A stretch of 64,000 nt of DNA from positions 434,001 to 498,000 of the forward strand of contig JAMJFZ010001137.1 in NCBI GenBank assembly GCA_026225945.1, in the 5' to 3' direction. Origin of the DNA: Cricetomys ansorgei (Eukaryota > Chordata > Mammalia > Rodentia > Nesomyidae). Below, one piece after another: positions 35,401 to 48,085 of this stretch. The notes under the pieces are model-generated. The model did not search any database, had not been told where the DNA came from, and was given only the letters and a program-made list of their open reading frames with translations. The position numbers were made by a program, and so were the translations under genes. How positions within the stretch are numbered: the stretch's first letter is position 1; every line of letters begins with the position of its first letter.

Positions 35401-35573
35401 CTGCTGACCCTTGAAAGAAGCAGCTGGTGTAAGTGAAAAAGCTGACATTGACCCATAATGGAGGAGGGCTCCTTGATCTTGCCTACTGCAAAGATGCAAA
35501 GGGGAGCATCAGCCACAAGTTCCTGTGAGCAGAAAGAACCCGGGACAAAACAGGAAGGGGTTCGTGGAATTTA
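32446..35573 (+). repeat. HOR copy 10
   Basis: Subunit A 32446-34009, B 34010-35573. Hairpins at 32584-32647 and 34148-34212. First copy with the G-to-C change in B (cagcacccc, C at 34622) that marks copies 10-14 and 16-19. Confidence 0.95.
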
Positions 35574-38500
35574 AGAACAGGGACCCAGTGGCTCAGCAGA
35601 AGGATCAGGAGTCACGGGTGGGAGTGCAAATGAGCAGGGTCTGAAGAAGGGAGGTTTTCAGGGCAGCGAGAAGAGGCTATCCATGTGTCCCGAAGGGTCC
35701 CTGAATGGATTCTCTGAACCCTTCTGCCCCAGCAATGAGCTTGTTTGCTCATTGCTGGGGCAGAAGGGTTCAGAGTCCAGGCGTGAAGGAGCCTCCGTGG
35801 AAGTTGCCTGCCTCCGCAGAGTTAGCCAGGAGCCAAATGTTGGCACTTGAGCCCCAGTTGAAAGTTACTGCCTTGGTCTCAAGCCGGTCTGGAAGCTTAA
35901 CCCTCGCGTCACAGGGGACTGGAGATGTTTTGGAAGGCATTTGCATGCCTGTGTCTCAGGGAAACACGGTCGGTTTGCCCGAAATAGTGGATTCCGTGAT
36001 TGGAACAGTGCATGGCGTTTCTCGATTTACAGGACAAAGTCAGAAATGAACACCACATCCTGAGGGGATCGTCGTGGGCTTGGAAAGATCATTGACATCT
36101 GTTCTTGGCAAAAGGGGTCATAAAATAAAATGGCCAAAGCGGCTGTTTACAAGTCCGAAGTGACCCTACAATATTTGATTCAGGACCCACAAAATACCGA
36201 CTCTCCACAATCACTACGGTCTGATCACGATCTGCTGTCGAGCATGATTCAGTCAGCTGTGACTTGTTTCTACACAGTGGTTGTCAAACTTCCTGCGACT
36301 GCCACACTTGAAGACAATTCCTCGTGTTGTGAGAACCCCAACAATGAAATTATTCTGTTGCTAACTTGTAAGTGTTGTTTTGCAAAGCTACTTCTATCAA
36401 ACGTATTGCAAATGTCTGACATGCAGCAGTTCTTAATCGAAACCTGGGACACAGTCGCTCAAGCCCCAACTGGCTTGAGCCCCTCAGCATGAGAATTGCT
36501 GGCCTATATGCACAGGCCCTTTTATAACCTTTGGTTTCCTTTAAGTGGTTGAGTGTTCAGAATCAAACCCAGGACTTTGTGAATACTTGAGAGGTACGAC
36601 CCGAACCTTTTCTTCCTTTTTTCCTTTTCATTTCTTTTCCTTCTTTCTTTTCTATTGTTTCGTTTCTAAATTTCCGAGTCAGGATCGTTCCTGGTTCTCT
36701 GCTCATACATTCCATCCTTCCGACTCAGTCACCCTTGTGTTTCGGTACAGGCTGTGTCCCCAAGCATTGCAGACCTTCTTCCAAACAATGATGGGATCAG
36801 AAGGTGGAGATGTGCAGGCATCATATATGAGAATTTTTTTCTCCAAGAAAACCTGCAAGCGTTTATGATGTCTGAGTGACCTCGCAGGGGCCTGGATTCA
36901 GTCCTCAGCATCTAGATGGTAGCCGCTCTATGTGGCTACCTTTGCAGAAGTTCCAACATCCACATTGGTGACCCCTGCAGAGACCAGCTCCTGTAAGTTA
37001 AAAAGCTGACATTGACCCGTAATGGTGGAGGGCTCCTTGATCTTGCCCCGGGGAAAAAAGCAAAGAGTAGAGTCAGCCACAAGATCTTGTAAGCAGAAAG
37101 AACCAGGGAAAGGACCGGAAGGGGTTCCTGGAATTTTAGAGAGAGGACCCTGGGGCTCAGCAGGAGGATCAGGACGCACGGGTGAGGGTGCGCCTGAGCA
37201 TAGTCAGAAGAAGGGAGGTTCTCATGGCGGCGAGAAGAGGCTCACCACGTGTCCGGAAGGGTCCTTGAATGAATTCTCTGAACCCTTCTGCCCCAGCCAT
37301 GAGCAGTTACTGCTCATGGCTGGGGCAGAAGGGTTCAGAGGGCAACCATGAAGGCAACTCCCTGGAAGCTGCCTGCCTCCGCAGTGGCAGTCTGCTGCCA
37401 CACGGTGGCGCACGTGTCCCACTTGATAGTAACTGCATCTGTCTCAAGCTGGTCTGGAGGCTGAACCCTAGCTTCACAGGGGACTGGAGATGTTTTTGAA
37501 GCCATTCACATGATTGTGTCTCATGGACACACAGTCGGTTTGCCCGAAATAGTGTATTCCATGGTGGGAACAACGCATGGCGCTTCTCGAGTTACAGGAC
37601 AAAGTTCAGAAATGAACACCACATCCTGAGGGGATCAGCGTTGGGTTCGAAAGAACATTGACACCTGTTCATGGCAAAAGGGGTCATAAAGAGAAATGAC
37701 CAAAGTGGCTGTTTACATGTCCGAAATGCCCCTACAATATTTGATTCAGCACCCCCAGTATAGCAAGTCTCCACAATCACTAAGGGCTGATCATGATCTG
37801 CTATGGAGCATGATTCACTCAGGTGTGACTTATTTCTACACAGTGGTTCTCAACCTTCCTAAGACCGCCACACTTGAATACACTTTCTCGTGTTGTGGGG
37901 ACCCCGATAATGAAGTTCTTCTGTTGCTAATTAGCAACTTTTGTTTTGCGAAGCAACTTGTATGAATCTTAATGCAAATGTCTGACACGCAGCAGTTCTT
38001 AATCGAATCCTGGGACAATGTTCTTCACGCTCCACATTGGTTGTGCCCGCTGCATGAGAATTGCTGCCTCATATGCACAGGCCCTGTTAGAACCTTCTGT
38101 TTCTCTTAAGTGTTTGGGTGCTCAGGATCAAACCCAGGACTTTGTGAATCCTGGAGAGGTACGATCCAAACATTTCCTTTGCTTTCCTTTCGTTTCCTTT
38201 CCTTGTCTTTTCTATTCATTCCCTTTCAGTTTTTTGAGATAGGATCTATCTGAGCTCCCCTCACAGACAACCCATGCTTCTGCTTCAAGCACTGTTGCAG
38301 CTCGGTGACAGGCCCATGTCCACAAGCGTGGCAGAACGTTTCTACCAGCAATGAAGAAATCAGATGATGGAGATGTGCTGGCATCCAAAGGGAGAGTTGT
38401 TTTCTACAAAATCACCTCCAGAGCATTTATGATGCCTGCTTGCCCTAGCAGGGGCCTGGATTCAGTACTCAGTGTCTACATGCTAGCTCCTACATGTGGC

Positions 38501-38701
38501 TACCGTTCCAGTGGTTCGAACATCCAGTCTGCTGACCCTTGAAAGAAGCAGCTGGTGTAAGTGAAAAAGCTGACATTGACCCATAATGGAGGAGGGCTCC
38601 TTGATCTTGCCTACTGCAAAGATGCAAAGGGGAGCATCAGCCACAAGTTCCTGTGAGCAGAAAGAACCCGGGACAAAACAGGAAGGGGTTCGTGGAATTT
38701 A
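35574..38701 (+). repeat. HOR copy 11
   Basis: Subunit A 35574-37137, B 37138-38701. Hairpins at 35712-35775 and 37276-37340. Carries the cagcacccc variant (C at 37750). Confidence 0.95.
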
Positions 38702-41700
38702 AGAACAGGGACCCAGTGGCTCAGCAGAAGGATCAGGAGTCACGGGTGGGAGTGCAAATGAGCAGGGTCTGAAGAAGGGAGGTTTTCAGGGCAGCGAGAA
38801 GAGGCTATCCATGTGTCCCGAAGGGTCCCTGAATGGATTCTCTGAACCCTTCTGCCCCAGCAATGAGCTTGTTTGCTCATTGCTGGGGCAGAAGGGTTCA
38901 GAGTCCAGGCGTGAAGGAGCCTCCGTGGAAGTTGCCTGCCTCCGCAGAGTTAGCCAGGAGCCAAATGTTGGCACTTGAGCCCCAGTTGAAAGTTACTGCC
39001 TTGGTCTCAAGCCGGTCTGGAAGCTTAACCCTCGCGTCACAGGGGACTGGAGATGTTTTGGAAGGCATTTGCATGCCTGTGTCTCAGGGAAACACGGTCG
39101 GTTTGCCCGAAATAGTGGATTCCGTGATTGGAACAGTGCATGGCGTTTCTCGATTTACAGGACAAAGTCAGAAATGAACACCACATCCTGAGGGGATCGT
39201 CGTGGGCTTGGAAAGATCATTGACATCTGTTCTTGGCAAAAGGGGTCATAAAATAAAATGGCCAAAGCGGCTGTTTACAAGTCCGAAGTGACCCTACAAT
39301 ATTTGATTCAGGACCCACAAAATACCGACTCTCCACAATCACTACGGTCTGATCACGATCTGCTGTCGAGCATGATTCAGTCAGCTGTGACTTGTTTCTA
39401 CACAGTGGTTGTCAAACTTCCTGCGACTGCCACACTTGAAGACAATTCCTCGTGTTGTGAGAACCCCAACAATGAAATTATTCTGTTGCTAACTTGTAAG
39501 TGTTGTTTTGCAAAGCTACTTCTATCAAACGTATTGCAAATGTCTGACATGCAGCAGTTCTTAATCGAAACCTGGGACACAGTCGCTCAAGCCCCAACTG
39601 GCTTGAGCCCCTCAGCATGAGAATTGCTGGCCTATATGCACAGGCCCTTTTATAACCTTTGGTTTCCTTTAAGTGGTTGAGTGTTCAGAATCAAACCCAG
39701 GACTTTGTGAATACTTGAGAGGTACGACCCGAACCTTTTCTTCCTTTTTTCCTTTTCATTTCTTTTCCTTCTTTCTTTTCTATTGTTTCGTTTCTAAATT
39801 TCCGAGTCAGGATCGTTCCTGGTTCTCTGCTCATACATTCCATCCTTCCGACTCAGTCACCCTTGTGTTTCGGTACAGGCTGTGTCCCCAAGCATTGCAG
39901 ACCTTCTTCCAAACAATGATGGGATCAGAAGGTGGAGATGTGCAGGCATCATATATGAGAATTTTTTTCTCCAAGAAAACCTGCAAGCGTTTATGATGTC
40001 TGAGTGACCTCGCAGGGGCCTGGATTCAGTCCTCAGCATCTAGATGGTAGCCGCTCTATGTGGCTACCTTTGCAGAAGTTCCAACATCCACATTGGTGAC
40101 CCCTGCAGAGACCAGCTCCTGTAAGTTAAAAAGCTGACATTGACCCGTAATGGTGGAGGGCTCCTTGATCTTGCCCCGGGGAAAAAAGCAAAGAGTAGAG
40201 TCAGCCACAAGATCTTGTAAGCAGAAAGAACCAGGGAAAGGACCGGAAGGGGTTCCTGGAATTTTAGAGAGAGGACCCTGGGGCTCAGCAGGAGGATCAG
40301 GACGCACGGGTGAGGGTGCGCCTGAGCATAGTCAGAAGAAGGGAGGTTCTCATGGCGGCGAGAAGAGGCTCACCACGTGTCCGGAAGGGTCCTTGAATGA
40401 ATTCTCTGAACCCTTCTGCCCCAGCCATGAGCAGTTACTGCTCATGGCTGGGGCAGAAGGGTTCAGAGGGCAACCATGAAGGCAACTCCCTGGAAGCTGC
40501 CTGCCTCCGCAGTGGCAGTCTGCTGCCACACGGTGGCGCACGTGTCCCACTTGATAGTAACTGCATCTGTCTCAAGCTGGTCTGGAGGCTGAACCCTAGC
40601 TTCACAGGGGACTGGAGATGTTTTTGAAGCCATTCACATGATTGTGTCTCATGGACACACAGTCGGTTTGCCCGAAATAGTGTATTCCATGGTGGGAACA
40701 ACGCATGGCGCTTCTCGAGTTACAGGACAAAGTTCAGAAATGAACACCACATCCTGAGGGGATCAGCGTTGGGTTCGAAAGAACATTGACACCTGTTCAT
40801 GGCAAAAGGGGTCATAAAGAGAAATGACCAAAGTGGCTGTTTACATGTCCGAAATGCCCCTACAATATTTGATTCAGCACCCCCAGTATAGCAAGTCTCC
40901 ACAATCACTAAGGGCTGATCATGATCTGCTATGGAGCATGATTCACTCAGGTGTGACTTATTTCTACACAGTGGTTCTCAACCTTCCTAAGACCGCCACA
41001 CTTGAATACACTTTCTCGTGTTGTGGGGACCCCGATAATGAAGTTCTTCTGTTGCTAATTAGCAACTTTTGTTTTGCGAAGCAACTTGTATGAATCTTAA
41101 TGCAAATGTCTGACACGCAGCAGTTCTTAATCGAATCCTGGGACAATGTTCTTCACGCTCCACATTGGTTGTGCCCGCTGCATGAGAATTGCTGCCTCAT
41201 ATGCACAGGCCCTGTTAGAACCTTCTGTTTCTCTTAAGTGTTTGGGTGCTCAGGATCAAACCCAGGACTTTGTGAATCCTGGAGAGGTACGATCCAAACA
41301 TTTCCTTTGCTTTCCTTTCGTTTCCTTTCCTTGTCTTTTCTATTCATTCCCTTTCAGTTTTTTGAGATAGGATCTATCTGAGCTCCCCTCACAGACAACC
41401 CATGCTTCTGCTTCAAGCACTGTTGCAGCTCGGTGACAGGCCCATGTCCACAAGCGTGGCAGAACGTTTCTACCAGCAATGAAGAAATCAGATGATGGAG
41501 ATGTGCTGGCATCCAAAGGGAGAGTTGTTTTCTACAAAATCACCTCCAGAGCATTTATGATGCCTGCTTGCCCTAGCAGGGGCCTGGATTCAGTACTCAG
41601 TGTCTACATGCTAGCTCCTACATGTGGCTACCGTTCCAGTGGTTCGAACATCCAGTCTGCTGACCCTTGAAAGAAGCAGCTGGTGTAAGTGAAAAAGCTG

Positions 41701-41829
41701 ACATTGACCCATAATGGAGGAGGGCTCCTTGATCTTGCCTACTGCAAAGATGCAAAGGGGAGCATCAGCCACAAGTTCCTGTGAGCAGAAAGAACCCGGG
41801 ACAAAACAGGAAGGGGTTCGTGGAATTTA
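38702..41829 (+). repeat. HOR copy 12
   Basis: Subunit A 38702-40265, B 40266-41829. Hairpins at 38840-38903 and 40404-40468. Carries the cagcacccc variant (C at 40878). Confidence 0.95.
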
Positions 41830-44800
41830 AGAACAGGGACCCAGTGGCTCAGCAGAAGGATCAGGAGTCACGGGTGGGAGTGCAAATGAGCAGGGTCTGA
41901 AGAAGGGAGGTTTTCAGGGCAGCGAGAAGAGGCTATCCATGTGTCCCGAAGGGTCCCTGAATGGATTCTCTGAACCCTTCTGCCCCAGCAATGAGCTTGT
42001 TTGCTCATTGCTGGGGCAGAAGGGTTCAGAGTCCAGGCGTGAAGGAGCCTCCGTGGAAGTTGCCTGCCTCCGCAGAGTTAGCCAGGAGCCAAATGTTGGC
42101 ACTTGAGCCCCAGTTGAAAGTTACTGCCTTGGTCTCAAGCCGGTCTGGAAGCTTAACCCTCGCGTCACAGGGGACTGGAGATGTTTTGGAAGGCATTTGC
42201 ATGCCTGTGTCTCAGGGAAACACGGTCGGTTTGCCCGAAATAGTGGATTCCGTGATTGGAACAGTGCATGGCGTTTCTCGATTTACAGGACAAAGTCAGA
42301 AATGAACACCACATCCTGAGGGGATCGTCGTGGGCTTGGAAAGATCATTGACATCTGTTCTTGGCAAAAGGGGTCATAAAATAAAATGGCCAAAGCGGCT
42401 GTTTACAAGTCCGAAGTGACCCTACAATATTTGATTCAGGACCCACAAAATACCGACTCTCCACAATCACTACGGTCTGATCACGATCTGCTGTCGAGCA
42501 TGATTCAGTCAGCTGTGACTTGTTTCTACACAGTGGTTGTCAAACTTCCTGCGACTGCCACACTTGAAGACAATTCCTCGTGTTGTGAGAACCCCAACAA
42601 TGAAATTATTCTGTTGCTAACTTGTAAGTGTTGTTTTGCAAAGCTACTTCTATCAAACGTATTGCAAATGTCTGACATGCAGCAGTTCTTAATCGAAACC
42701 TGGGACACAGTCGCTCAAGCCCCAACTGGCTTGAGCCCCTCAGCATGAGAATTGCTGGCCTATATGCACAGGCCCTTTTATAACCTTTGGTTTCCTTTAA
42801 GTGGTTGAGTGTTCAGAATCAAACCCAGGACTTTGTGAATACTTGAGAGGTACGACCCGAACCTTTTCTTCCTTTTTTCCTTTTCATTTCTTTTCCTTCT
42901 TTCTTTTCTATTGTTTCGTTTCTAAATTTCCGAGTCAGGATCGTTCCTGGTTCTCTGCTCATACATTCCATCCTTCCGACTCAGTCACCCTTGTGTTTCG
43001 GTACAGGCTGTGTCCCCAAGCATTGCAGACCTTCTTCCAAACAATGATGGGATCAGAAGGTGGAGATGTGCAGGCATCATATATGAGAATTTTTTTCTCC
43101 AAGAAAACCTGCAAGCGTTTATGATGTCTGAGTGACCTCGCAGGGGCCTGGATTCAGTCCTCAGCATCTAGATGGTAGCCGCTCTATGTGGCTACCTTTG
43201 CAGAAGTTCCAACATCCACATTGGTGACCCCTGCAGAGACCAGCTCCTGTAAGTTAAAAAGCTGACATTGACCCGTAATGGTGGAGGGCTCCTTGATCTT
43301 GCCCCGGGGAAAAAAGCAAAGAGTAGAGTCAGCCACAAGATCTTGTAAGCAGAAAGAACCAGGGAAAGGACCGGAAGGGGTTCCTGGAATTTTAGAGAGA
43401 GGACCCTGGGGCTCAGCAGGAGGATCAGGACGCACGGGTGAGGGTGCGCCTGAGCATAGTCAGAAGAAGGGAGGTTCTCATGGCGGCGAGAAGAGGCTCA
43501 CCACGTGTCCGGAAGGGTCCTTGAATGAATTCTCTGAACCCTTCTGCCCCAGCCATGAGCAGTTACTGCTCATGGCTGGGGCAGAAGGGTTCAGAGGGCA
43601 ACCATGAAGGCAACTCCCTGGAAGCTGCCTGCCTCCGCAGTGGCAGTCTGCTGCCACACGGTGGCGCACGTGTCCCACTTGATAGTAACTGCATCTGTCT
43701 CAAGCTGGTCTGGAGGCTGAACCCTAGCTTCACAGGGGACTGGAGATGTTTTTGAAGCCATTCACATGATTGTGTCTCATGGACACACAGTCGGTTTGCC
43801 CGAAATAGTGTATTCCATGGTGGGAACAACGCATGGCGCTTCTCGAGTTACAGGACAAAGTTCAGAAATGAACACCACATCCTGAGGGGATCAGCGTTGG
43901 GTTCGAAAGAACATTGACACCTGTTCATGGCAAAAGGGGTCATAAAGAGAAATGACCAAAGTGGCTGTTTACATGTCCGAAATGCCCCTACAATATTTGA
44001 TTCAGCACCCCCAGTATAGCAAGTCTCCACAATCACTAAGGGCTGATCATGATCTGCTATGGAGCATGATTCACTCAGGTGTGACTTATTTCTACACAGT
44101 GGTTCTCAACCTTCCTAAGACCGCCACACTTGAATACACTTTCTCGTGTTGTGGGGACCCCGATAATGAAGTTCTTCTGTTGCTAATTAGCAACTTTTGT
44201 TTTGCGAAGCAACTTGTATGAATCTTAATGCAAATGTCTGACACGCAGCAGTTCTTAATCGAATCCTGGGACAATGTTCTTCACGCTCCACATTGGTTGT
44301 GCCCGCTGCATGAGAATTGCTGCCTCATATGCACAGGCCCTGTTAGAACCTTCTGTTTCTCTTAAGTGTTTGGGTGCTCAGGATCAAACCCAGGACTTTG
44401 TGAATCCTGGAGAGGTACGATCCAAACATTTCCTTTGCTTTCCTTTCGTTTCCTTTCCTTGTCTTTTCTATTCATTCCCTTTCAGTTTTTTGAGATAGGA
44501 TCTATCTGAGCTCCCCTCACAGACAACCCATGCTTCTGCTTCAAGCACTGTTGCAGCTCGGTGACAGGCCCATGTCCACAAGCGTGGCAGAACGTTTCTA
44601 CCAGCAATGAAGAAATCAGATGATGGAGATGTGCTGGCATCCAAAGGGAGAGTTGTTTTCTACAAAATCACCTCCAGAGCATTTATGATGCCTGCTTGCC
44701 CTAGCAGGGGCCTGGATTCAGTACTCAGTGTCTACATGCTAGCTCCTACATGTGGCTACCGTTCCAGTGGTTCGAACATCCAGTCTGCTGACCCTTGAAA

Positions 44801-44957
44801 GAAGCAGCTGGTGTAAGTGAAAAAGCTGACATTGACCCATAATGGAGGAGGGCTCCTTGATCTTGCCTACTGCAAAGATGCAAAGGGGAGCATCAGCCAC
44901 AAGTTCCTGTGAGCAGAAAGAACCCGGGACAAAACAGGAAGGGGTTCGTGGAATTTA
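41830..44957 (+). repeat. HOR copy 13
   Basis: Subunit A 41830-43393, B 43394-44957. Hairpins at 41968-42031 and 43532-43596. Carries the cagcacccc variant (C at 44006). Confidence 0.95.
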
Positions 44958-47900
44958 AGAACAGGGACCCAGTGGCTCAGCAGAAGGATCAGGAGTCACG
45001 GGTGGGAGTGCAAATGAGCAGGGTCTGAAGAAGGGAGGTTTTCAGGGCAGCGAGAAGAGGCTATCCATGTGTCCCGAAGGGTCCCTGAATGGATTCTCTG
45101 AACCCTTCTGCCCCAGCAATGAGCTTGTTTGCTCATTGCTGGGGCAGAAGGGTTCAGAGTCCAGGCGTGAAGGAGCCTCCGTGGAAGTTGCCTGCCTCCG
45201 CAGAGTTAGCCAGGAGCCAAATGTTGGCACTTGAGCCCCAGTTGAAAGTTACTGCCTTGGTCTCAAGCCGGTCTGGAAGCTTAACCCTCGCGTCACAGGG
45301 GACTGGAGATGTTTTGGAAGGCATTTGCATGCCTGTGTCTCAGGGAAACACGGTCGGTTTGCCCGAAATAGTGGATTCCGTGATTGGAACAGTGCATGGC
45401 GTTTCTCGATTTACAGGACAAAGTCAGAAATGAACACCACATCCTGAGGGGATCGTCGTGGGCTTGGAAAGATCATTGACATCTGTTCTTGGCAAAAGGG
45501 GTCATAAAATAAAATGGCCAAAGCGGCTGTTTACAAGTCCGAAGTGACCCTACAATATTTGATTCAGGACCCACAAAATACCGACTCTCCACAATCACTA
45601 CGGTCTGATCACGATCTGCTGTCGAGCATGATTCAGTCAGCTGTGACTTGTTTCTACACAGTGGTTGTCAAACTTCCTGCGACTGCCACACTTGAAGACA
45701 ATTCCTCGTGTTGTGAGAACCCCAACAATGAAATTATTCTGTTGCTAACTTGTAAGTGTTGTTTTGCAAAGCTACTTCTATCAAACGTATTGCAAATGTC
45801 TGACATGCAGCAGTTCTTAATCGAAACCTGGGACACAGTCGCTCAAGCCCCAACTGGCTTGAGCCCCTCAGCATGAGAATTGCTGGCCTATATGCACAGG
45901 CCCTTTTATAACCTTTGGTTTCCTTTAAGTGGTTGAGTGTTCAGAATCAAACCCAGGACTTTGTGAATACTTGAGAGGTACGACCCGAACCTTTTCTTCC
46001 TTTTTTCCTTTTCATTTCTTTTCCTTCTTTCTTTTCTATTGTTTCGTTTCTAAATTTCCGAGTCAGGATCGTTCCTGGTTCTCTGCTCATACATTCCATC
46101 CTTCCGACTCAGTCACCCTTGTGTTTCGGTACAGGCTGTGTCCCCAAGCATTGCAGACCTTCTTCCAAACAATGATGGGATCAGAAGGTGGAGATGTGCA
46201 GGCATCATATATGAGAATTTTTTTCTCCAAGAAAACCTGCAAGCGTTTATGATGTCTGAGTGACCTCGCAGGGGCCTGGATTCAGTCCTCAGCATCTAGA
46301 TGGTAGCCGCTCTATGTGGCTACCTTTGCAGAAGTTCCAACATCCACATTGGTGACCCCTGCAGAGACCAGCTCCTGTAAGTTAAAAAGCTGACATTGAC
46401 CCGTAATGGTGGAGGGCTCCTTGATCTTGCCCCGGGGAAAAAAGCAAAGAGTAGAGTCAGCCACAAGATCTTGTAAGCAGAAAGAACCAGGGAAAGGACC
46501 GGAAGGGGTTCCTGGAATTTTAGAGAGAGGACCCTGGGGCTCAGCAGGAGGATCAGGACGCACGGGTGAGGGTGCGCCTGAGCATAGTCAGAAGAAGGGA
46601 GGTTCTCATGGCGGCGAGAAGAGGCTCACCACGTGTCCGGAAGGGTCCTTGAATGAATTCTCTGAACCCTTCTGCCCCAGCCATGAGCAGTTACTGCTCA
46701 TGGCTGGGGCAGAAGGGTTCAGAGGGCAACCATGAAGGCAACTCCCTGGAAGCTGCCTGCCTCCGCAGTGGCAGTCTGCTGCCACACGGTGGCGCACGTG
46801 TCCCACTTGATAGTAACTGCATCTGTCTCAAGCTGGTCTGGAGGCTGAACCCTAGCTTCACAGGGGACTGGAGATGTTTTTGAAGCCATTCACATGATTG
46901 TGTCTCATGGACACACAGTCGGTTTGCCCGAAATAGTGTATTCCATGGTGGGAACAACGCATGGCGCTTCTCGAGTTACAGGACAAAGTTCAGAAATGAA
47001 CACCACATCCTGAGGGGATCAGCGTTGGGTTCGAAAGAACATTGACACCTGTTCATGGCAAAAGGGGTCATAAAGAGAAATGACCAAAGTGGCTGTTTAC
47101 ATGTCCGAAATGCCCCTACAATATTTGATTCAGCACCCCCAGTATAGCAAGTCTCCACAATCACTAAGGGCTGATCATGATCTGCTATGGAGCATGATTC
47201 ACTCAGGTGTGACTTATTTCTACACAGTGGTTCTCAACCTTCCTAAGACCGCCACACTTGAATACACTTTCTCGTGTTGTGGGGACCCCGATAATGAAGT
47301 TCTTCTGTTGCTAATTAGCAACTTTTGTTTTGCGAAGCAACTTGTATGAATCTTAATGCAAATGTCTGACACGCAGCAGTTCTTAATCGAATCCTGGGAC
47401 AATGTTCTTCACGCTCCACATTGGTTGTGCCCGCTGCATGAGAATTGCTGCCTCATATGCACAGGCCCTGTTAGAACCTTCTGTTTCTCTTAAGTGTTTG
47501 GGTGCTCAGGATCAAACCCAGGACTTTGTGAATCCTGGAGAGGTACGATCCAAACATTTCCTTTGCTTTCCTTTCGTTTCCTTTCCTTGTCTTTTCTATT
47601 CATTCCCTTTCAGTTTTTTGAGATAGGATCTATCTGAGCTCCCCTCACAGACAACCCATGCTTCTGCTTCAAGCACTGTTGCAGCTCGGTGACAGGCCCA
47701 TGTCCACAAGCGTGGCAGAACGTTTCTACCAGCAATGAAGAAATCAGATGATGGAGATGTGCTGGCATCCAAAGGGAGAGTTGTTTTCTACAAAATCACC
47801 TCCAGAGCATTTATGATGCCTGCTTGCCCTAGCAGGGGCCTGGATTCAGTACTCAGTGTCTACATGCTAGCTCCTACATGTGGCTACCGTTCCAGTGGTT

Positions 47901-48085
47901 CGAACATCCAGTCTGCTGACCCTTGAAAGAAGCAGCTGGTGTAAGTGAAAAAGCTGACATTGACCCATAATGGAGGAGGGCTCCTTGATCTTGCCTACTG
48001 CAAAGATGCAAAGGGGAGCATCAGCCACAAGTTCCTGTGAGCAGAAAGAACCCGGGACAAAACAGGAAGGGGTTCGTGGAATTTA
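44958..48085 (+). repeat. HOR copy 14
   Basis: Subunit A 44958-46521, B 46522-48085. Hairpins at 45096-45159 and 46660-46724. Carries the cagcacccc variant (C at 47134). Confidence 0.95.
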